NCBI GenBank assembly: GCA_046086225.1
Contig: JBJSXF010000141.1
Coordinates: 1-26,423 of the forward strand
Direction of reading: 5' to 3'
DNA: 26,423 bases
Source of the DNA: JBJSXF01 sp046086225
Lineage (GTDB): Bacteria > Actinomycetota > Acidimicrobiia > IMCC26256 > PALSA-610
In this document: positions 22,363 to 26,423 of the stretch, one piece after another
Layout of the letters: every line of letters begins with the position of its first letter
Position numbering within the stretch: position 1 is the first letter of the stretch
Notes under the pieces: model-generated
Told to the model about the DNA's origin: nothing
Seen by the model: the letters and a program-made list of their open reading frames with translations, nothing else
Databases searched by the model: none
Program-made: the position numbers and the translations under genes

Positions 22363-22707
22363 TCTCCGATCGTCGCGTCCCGGATCTTCGAGTAGCGGAA
22401 CTTCGAGGAGCGGAACTTCGAGTGGCGGCGACTCGGCGGACAGCAGCCCGAGCAGCTCGCTCACTGCGTGCGCCCGATCCATGGGGTGGCGCAGGGGACG
22501 GTCGGCGTGCACCACGTAGCGGTTCCGGCGGCCGACCCGCGCCCGCTCCAGGAACCCCGACTCCTCGAGCTCCGACACGATGCGCTGCGCGGCCCGCTCG
22601 GTGATGCCGACCTGCACGGCAACCTCACGGAGGCGGACGTCGGGATCGCGTGCGATGGACAACAGGACGTGCGCGTGGTTGGTGAGGAAGGTCCACTCGT
22701 CGCTCAC
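22360..22707 (-). CDS. Winged helix-turn-helix transcriptional regulator (MarR/ArsR-like)
   Basis: A 115-residue DNA-binding protein. An N-terminal helix (WTFLTNHAHVLLSIARDPD) is followed by a helix-turn-helix (LREVAVQVGITERAAQRIVSELEESGFL) and a wing (RARVGRRNRYVVH). The rest is a short helical tail. GTG 22707 is preferred over ATG 22713 and ATG 22725 because TACGGT (22714-22719) sits exactly six bases before it. The C-terminus contains PLLEV/PLLED repeats from a 15-bp tandem repeat. It lies directly upstream of tRNA-Ser and the carbonic anhydrase on the same strand, so control of the anhydrase is conceivable. Target and ligand are unknown. Confidence 0.8.
   Translation of the reverse strand: MSDEWTFLTNHAHVLLSIARDPDVRLREVAVQVGITERAAQRIVSELEESGFLERARVGRRNRYVVHADRPLRHPMDRAHAVSELLGLLSAESPPLEVPLLEVPLLEDPGRDDRR
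22386..22430. repeat. Three 15-bp tandem copies inside the regulator gene
   Basis: CTTCGAGTAGCGGAA (22386-22400), CTTCGAGGAGCGGAA (22401-22415) and CTTCGAGTGGCGGCG (22416-22430). Being a multiple of three, the repeat keeps frame and encodes the PLLE-type pentads at the C-terminal end of the winged-helix protein. Likely slippage-generated. Confidence 0.75.
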
Positions 22708-22713
22708 GGTCAT

Positions 22714-22719
22714 ACCGTA
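22714..22719 (-). promoter_or_regulatory. -10 hexamer for leaderless regulator transcript
   Basis: Minus-strand TACGGT, then six bases, then GTG at 22707. It is identical in hexamer and spacing to the SDR promoter at 18816. No -35 recognised. Confidence 0.55.
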
Positions 22720-22819
22720 TCGCATTCACGAAAGCGACGGCGTACTTCGATCCGCCTACGCGCGGTGTCGACGCGCAGCGAGGACGCGCGGCACCTCTCC
22801 GCTGTGCCCGCGTGCCGGG

Positions 22820-24067
22820 TCAGCGCACGACGCTGGCGAACCCGGTGTAGGGCCGGAGCACCTCGGGGACCACGAAGTTGTCGCCGTCCTGGAAGTGCTC
22901 CCACAGGAACACCAGGGTGCGCCCCACTGCGCACGCAGTGCCGTTGAGCGTGTGCACGAGCGCGTTGCCCCCCTCACCCCGGACCCGGGTCCCGAGCCGG
23001 CGCGCCGAGAAGTCGCGATAGTTCGAGCACGACGTGAGCTCCCGGTAGCGGCCCTCCGACGGCAGCCACACTTCGATGTCGAACTTCCTCGCTGCCGCCG
23101 CACCGAGATCGCCAGCGGCGATGTCCACCACGCGGTACGGCAGACCGAGCGCGCCGACGATCGCCTCCTCGACGGCGAGGATCCGCTCGTGCTCGGCGTC
23201 GGACTCCTCGGGGGCGGAGTAGACGAACATCTCGACCTTGTCGAACTGGTGAACCCGGAAGATGCCCGCAGTGTCCTTGCCGTAGGTACCGGCTTCGCGC
23301 CGGAAGCACGGCGAGATGCCGGCGTAGCGGGCCGGGAGCCGGTCCGTCTCGACGAGCTCGCCCCGGTGCAGGGCCGACAGCGGGATCTCGCTCGTGCCCA
23401 CGAGGAACAGCTCCCCGCCATCGACCTCGTACACCTGGGAGCGGTCGGTGGGGAAGAACCCTGCCTCCTCCATCGCCTGCTCTCGGACCAGCACCGGTGG
23501 GACGACCGGCGTGAACCCTTCGCTCACGAGCCGACCGACGACCCAGTTCACGAGGGCGAGTTCCACCAGCACCGCCTCGCGGGTGAGCGACGCGAACCGC
23601 GAGCCGCTCATCTCGACAGCGTGCGCGGTCTCCACGAACCCCATGGCGTCGGCGAACTCGGCGTGGTCCCGCAGCGGCGGACCGTCACCGATCGCGCCCA
23701 CCGTGCGCAATACGACACCATCGTCCTCACCGCCGTCGGGCACCGACGCGTCGGCGGGATTCGGTGCCCGCAACGCGAGGTCGCGTGCCGCGGCCTCGGC
23801 TTGGTCCAATGCGTGCTCTCGTTCCTGCAACTCGTCCTTCAACGCCGCCGCCGCGGTGATCTTCGCCGCGCGCTCCTCGGGTGGCGCTTTCCCGATCTCC
23901 TTCGAGGCGGCGTTCTGGCGGCGGCGCAGCTCCTCGACCTCGACGAGGCTGGCCCGGCGCGCGTCGTCGGCGGCCACGAGCTCGTCGAGCAGCCCCGGCG
24001 CCACCCGCTTGCGCTCGATACCGCGCCGGTACTCGGGATCCTCGCGGAGGCGGCGGAGGTCGATCAC
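22820..24067 (-). CDS. serS: Seryl-tRNA synthetase
   Basis: A 415-residue class II aminoacyl-tRNA synthetase charging tRNA-Ser in the cytoplasm. An N-terminal coiled coil (roughly residues 25-105), which grips the long variable arm of tRNA-Ser, precedes the catalytic domain. Motif 2 is FRREAGTYGKDTAGIFRVHQ, followed by FDKVEMF. Motif 3 lies in the segment NGTACAVGRTLVFLWEHFQ near the C-terminus, with TSEIPLSAL and CSNYRDFSARR also characteristic. The GTG start overlaps the pheA stop as GTGA, so it is translated as the second gene of a pheA-serS operon. A tRNA-Ser gene lies about 470 bases downstream on the same strand, after the regulator gene. Confidence 0.96.
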   Translation of the reverse strand: MIDLRRLREDPEYRRGIERKRVAPGLLDELVAADDARRASLVEVEELRRRQNAASKEIGKAPPEERAAKITAAAALKDELQEREHALDQAEAAARDLALRAPNPADASVPDGGEDDGVVLRTVGAIGDGPPLRDHAEFADAMGFVETAHAVEMSGSRFASLTREAVLVELALVNWVVGRLVSEGFTPVVPPVLVREQAMEEAGFFPTDRSQVYEVDGGELFLVGTSEIPLSALHRGELVETDRLPARYAGISPCFRREAGTYGKDTAGIFRVHQFDKVEMFVYSAPEESDAEHERILAVEEAIVGALGLPYRVVDIAAGDLGAAAARKFDIEVWLPSEGRYRELTSCSNYRDFSARRLGTRVRGEGGNALVHTLNGTACAVGRTLVFLWEHFQDGDNFVVPEVLRPYTGFASVVR

Positions 24068-24996
24068 CGCGCGTCGTCCGAGGGCCGGACCTGCGCGCGC
24101 AGGTCGTCGACCCAGGCGCTCGCCGAGCGCCAGGCCTTGGTCGCCGCCCGCCGCCGCGCGTGGGACTCCTCGTGCCCCGAGACGGGGTATGACCCGAGGA
24201 ACTTCACCTCGGCCTGCTTCGCGGCGACGTTGCGCAAGCAGTCGGCCACCAGCTCGTCGGACACGTGGCCCTCGAAGTCGATGAAGAAGCAGTACTCCCC
24301 GAGCCCGCGCTTCGTCGGCCGGGACTCGAGCTTGGTGAGATTGATGGCCCGGGCCGCGAACTCCTGGAGGAGCGCGAGCAGCGAGCCGGGGCGATCGACC
24401 CGCTGGAAGCACACGACCGAGGTCTTGTCGTGGCCGGTGCGGGCCGGGATGCCGTGGCCCACCACGACGAAGCGAGTCTCACTCGGGTGGTCCTCGATCT
24501 CGGTCGCGAGGATCTCGAGCCCGTAGCGCGCGAGCGCGGACGGATTGGCGATCGCGGCAAGGCCCGGCTTCTTCGCCTTCGCCACCTCCTGCGCGGCCTC
24601 GGCGGTGGAGTTCGCCATGCGGGTGATCGCCTGGGGCAGCTTGCGCCCGAGCCAGACGCGGCTCTGGCCGAGCGGGTTCGGGTGCGAGAGCACCACGGTG
24701 ACGTCGTCGAGACGGGTCCCGGGCTTCGCGCCGAGGCTCAGCGAGACCGGCAGGTCCACCTCCCGCTGGATCAGCAGGTCGCTGTCGAACGCCAGCGTGT
24801 CGAGGGTCGCCGAGACCGAGCCCTCGATCGAGTTCTCGAGCGGGACGAACCCGAGGTCCACCTCGCCGGCCTCCACCGCCGAGATCACGTCGGGCACCGA
24901 CCGCAGCGGCACGGACTCGCCCGCGACGAGGTCGGCCTGGGTGCCCAGCGCCTCCTCCGCGAACGTCCCTCGCGGTCCGAGATACCCAATCTTCAC
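24064..24996 (-). CDS. pheA: Prephenate dehydratase
   Basis: A 310-residue cytoplasmic enzyme converting prephenate to phenylpyruvate for phenylalanine synthesis. The N-terminal catalytic domain begins KIGYLGPRGTFAEEAL and includes VPLENSIEGSV and the catalytic TRF motif in SETRFVVVG. A C-terminal ACT domain (CFQRVDRPGSLLALLQEF, then LTKLESRP) is the usual phenylalanine feedback site. There is no chorismate mutase domain, so it is the monofunctional type. The GTG start at 24996 has TACGAT exactly six bases upstream, implying a leaderless mRNA. The open frame farther upstream is antisense of zwf. It overlaps serS by four bases. Confidence 0.95.
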   Translation of the reverse strand: MKIGYLGPRGTFAEEALGTQADLVAGESVPLRSVPDVISAVEAGEVDLGFVPLENSIEGSVSATLDTLAFDSDLLIQREVDLPVSLSLGAKPGTRLDDVTVVLSHPNPLGQSRVWLGRKLPQAITRMANSTAEAAQEVAKAKKPGLAAIANPSALARYGLEILATEIEDHPSETRFVVVGHGIPARTGHDKTSVVCFQRVDRPGSLLALLQEFAARAINLTKLESRPTKRGLGEYCFFIDFEGHVSDELVADCLRNVAAKQAEVKFLGSYPVSGHEESHARRRAATKAWRSASAWVDDLRAQVRPSDDAR

Positions 24997-25002
24997 GCAG
25001 GC

Positions 25003-25008
25003 ATCGTA
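25003..25008 (-). promoter_or_regulatory. -10 hexamer for leaderless pheA-serS transcript
   Basis: Minus-strand TACGAT is followed by six bases and the GTG at 24996. It lies in a 51-base divergent gap shared with the zwf promoter; the -10 elements are 27 bases apart, so polymerases would compete for the site. Confidence 0.6.
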
Positions 25009-25035
25009 CCGGCGCACCCCGTTCGGTCGGCGGCC

Positions 25036-25041
25036 TATCGT
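25036..25041 (+). promoter_or_regulatory. -10 hexamer for leaderless zwf transcript
   Basis: TATCGT is followed by six bases and the ATG at 25048, with no Shine-Dalgarno. It has the same geometry as the pheA promoter on the opposite strand. Confidence 0.6.
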
Positions 25042-25047
25042 CGCCCC

Positions 25048-26423
25048 ATGGATCGTTCCGACGCGCTGGTCTTCTTCGGGATGACCGGGGATCTGGCCTA
25101 CAAGAAGATATTCCCCGCGCTCTACAACATGACCAAGCGGGGCGTGCTCGACGTCCCCGTCGTCGGCGTGGCGTCCACCCCCTACCACGTCGACGCGTTG
25201 CGGGCGCGAGCGCGGGCGAGCATCGAGGAGCACGGCGGCGGGATCGACGACGAAGGGGCGTTCGCGCATCTCGCCGCGTCGCTCGACTACGTCGCCGGCA
25301 ACTACACCGACATCGCCACCTTCACCGAGTTGCGGACGAAACTGGCCGACGCCCGGCGGCCCGCGCACTACCTGGCCATCCCACCCAGCTTCTTCCCCGA
25401 CGTCGTCGAACACTTGGGCAGCTCGGGCTGCGCGAAGCAGGCGCGACTCATCATCGAGAAGCCCTTCGGACGCGACCTCGCGTCGGCACGCCGGCTCAAC
25501 GAGATCGTGCACTCGGTGTTCGCCGAGGAGGAGATCTTCCGGATCGACCACTACCTCGGCAAAGAAGCGATCCAGAACATCACCTACTTCCGGTTCGCCA
25601 ACTCCTTCCTCGAGCCGATCTGGAACCGCAACTACGTCCGCCTCGTGCAGATCACCATGGCCGAGCGCTTCGGCGTGCAGGGCCGCGGCAAGTTCTACGA
25701 GGAGGTGGGCGCGCTGCGCGACGTCGTGCAGAACCACCTGCTCCAGACGGTTGCGCTCCTGGCCATGGAGCCGCCGCTCGGCGCCGGAGCCGAGAACCTC
25801 CGCGACGAGAAGGAGACCCTGTTCCGGGCCATCCGCACGCTCGAGCCCGCGGACCTCGTCCGGGGTCAGTACGTCGGGTACCGGGAGGAGCCCGGCGTGG
25901 CCGCGGACTCCGACGTCGAGACCTACGCTGCGCTACGGGTGCACATCGACTCGTGGCGCTGGGCCGACGTGCCCTTCTTCATCCGGGCCGGCAAGGAGCT
26001 CCCCGAGACCTGCACGGAGGTCCGGGTCGAGCTGCACCGTCCTCCCCAGAACGTGTTCGCGGGCCTCGACGAGGTGCCCCACGACAACAACTACCTGCGC
26101 TTCCGGCTCAGCCCCGACGTGTCCATCGCCATCGGGGCCATGGCCAAGGAGCCCGGGGAGGCATTCGCGGGTCGGCCGGTCGAGCTCTTCCTCGGCACCG
26201 AGGAAGGCCCGGGCGACCTCACCGCCTACGAGCGTCTCCTCGGCGACGCGCTCGACGGCGAGTCGCTGCTCTTCGCCCGCGAGGACGGGGTCGAGTCGGC
26301 GTGGCGAGTCGTCGACGACGTCCTGCGCACCCACGGCCCGGCCCACCTCTACGCGCACGGGACCTGGGGGCCGCCCGAGGCCGACGCGATGGTCGACGAC
26401 CCGCACGGCTGGCATCATCCGGG
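25048..26423 (+). CDS. zwf: Glucose-6-phosphate dehydrogenase, 3' end beyond the window
   Basis: First enzyme of the oxidative pentose-phosphate pathway, making NADPH and 6-phosphogluconolactone. The frame is open from ATG 25048 to the last base, about 458 codons, and no stop is reached. The N-terminus MDRSDALVFFGMTGDLAYKK carries the dinucleotide-binding G-x-x-G-D-L-A. IIEKPFGRDL is the substrate Lys region, and RIDHYLGKE is the active-site signature, with its His and Lys. VPFFIRAGKELPE lies near the C-terminus. The protein is probably missing only a short tail, so it is a short form without the N-terminal extension of many bacterial enzymes. The start is supported by TATCGT six bases upstream. 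It is divergent from pheA. Confidence 0.95.
   Translation, partial: MDRSDALVFFGMTGDLAYKKIFPALYNMTKRGVLDVPVVGVASTPYHVDALRARARASIEEHGGGIDDEGAFAHLAASLDYVAGNYTDIATFTELRTKLADARRPAHYLAIPPSFFPDVVEHLGSSGCAKQARLIIEKPFGRDLASARRLNEIVHSVFAEEEIFRIDHYLGKEAIQNITYFRFANSFLEPIWNRNYVRLVQITMAERFGVQGRGKFYEEVGALRDVVQNHLLQTVALLAMEPPLGAGAENLRDEKETLFRAIRTLEPADLVRGQYVGYREEPGVAADSDVETYAALRVHIDSWRWADVPFFIRAGKELPETCTEVRVELHRPPQNVFAGLDEVPHDNNYLRFRLSPDVSIAIGAMAKEPGEAFAGRPVELFLGTEEGPGDLTAYERLLGDALDGESLLFAREDGVESAWRVVDDVLRTHGPAHLYAHGTWGPPEADAMVDDPHGWHHP

Noticed and set aside
22386..22430. Short repeats as a CRISPR array
   Set aside because: The copies are contiguous with no spacers and encode part of a protein.
24997..25737. 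N-terminal extension of prephenate dehydratase
   Set aside because: It is antisense of zwf, and the known N-terminus begins exactly at GTG 24996 behind a promoter.
25933..26418. 161-codon minus-strand frame near the end
   Set aside because: It is a shadow of zwf, whose plus frame is open with conserved motifs throughout.
1..26423. Mobile element, prophage, toxin-antitoxin or defence system
   Set aside because: No transposase, integrase, nuclease, methyltransferase or paired small genes were seen, and gene content is chromosomal throughout.

Overview
The window is a chromosomal segment of a high-GC bacterium, most likely an actinobacterium. Supporting signs are very high GC with long spurious antisense frames, frequent GTG starts, several apparently leaderless genes, a B12-dependent ribonucleotide reductase, a mycobacterial-type beta-carbonic anhydrase and a Baeyer-Villiger-type monooxygenase. 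The order within the actinobacteria cannot be fixed from sequence alone; Acidimicrobiia is only a guess. There is no phage, transposon, integron or CRISPR array. No gene-free stretch exceeds 300 bases; the longest are 2213-2479 and 7103-7331, both described below.

Layout. 1-3931: the 3' part of nrdJ, then icd (isocitrate dehydrogenase). 3957-5081: a minus-strand esterase that appears truncated, and a divergent small membrane protein of DUF4345 type. 5117-7102: a minus-strand FUSC-type membrane protein. 7158-11178: the highlight, a plus-strand transcription unit with a consensus-like promoter, a leader that matches the yybP-ykoY (manganese) riboswitch, a P-type cation ATPase, the HtpX membrane protease, a small zinc-ribbon protein and a perfect 14-bp terminator. 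11201-14393: an unusual biotinyl-carboxyltransferase fusion coupled to a membrane acyltransferase. 14378-17770: a flavin monooxygenase divergent from an aldehyde dehydrogenase. 17786-18759: a GDT1/TMEM165 (UPF0016) cation exporter overlapping a universal stress protein. 18828-21715: an extended SDR and a cytosolic copper amine oxidase. 21747-22707 (minus): winged-helix regulator, tRNA-Ser(TGA) and carbonic anhydrase in a row. 22820-24996 (minus): pheA-serS operon. 25048 to the end (plus): zwf, glucose-6-phosphate dehydrogenase, cut by the window edge.

How the parts may work together. The clearest functional theme is metal homeostasis. The leader RNA should sense Mn2+ and open translation of a single-site Ca/Mn-type ATPase when Mn2+ is high. 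The ATPase is cotranscribed with a membrane-protein quality-control protease, and a second Mn/Ca exporter family (GDT1) lies 8 kb downstream. A second theme is oxidation of ketones, aldehydes and amines (monooxygenase, aldehyde dehydrogenase, amine oxidase, SDR, acyl-CoA carboxylase). The remaining genes are core metabolism (nrdJ, icd, zwf, pheA, serS, tRNA-Ser). A recurrent promoter pattern, TANNNT followed by six bases and the start codon, points to leaderless mRNAs for several genes.
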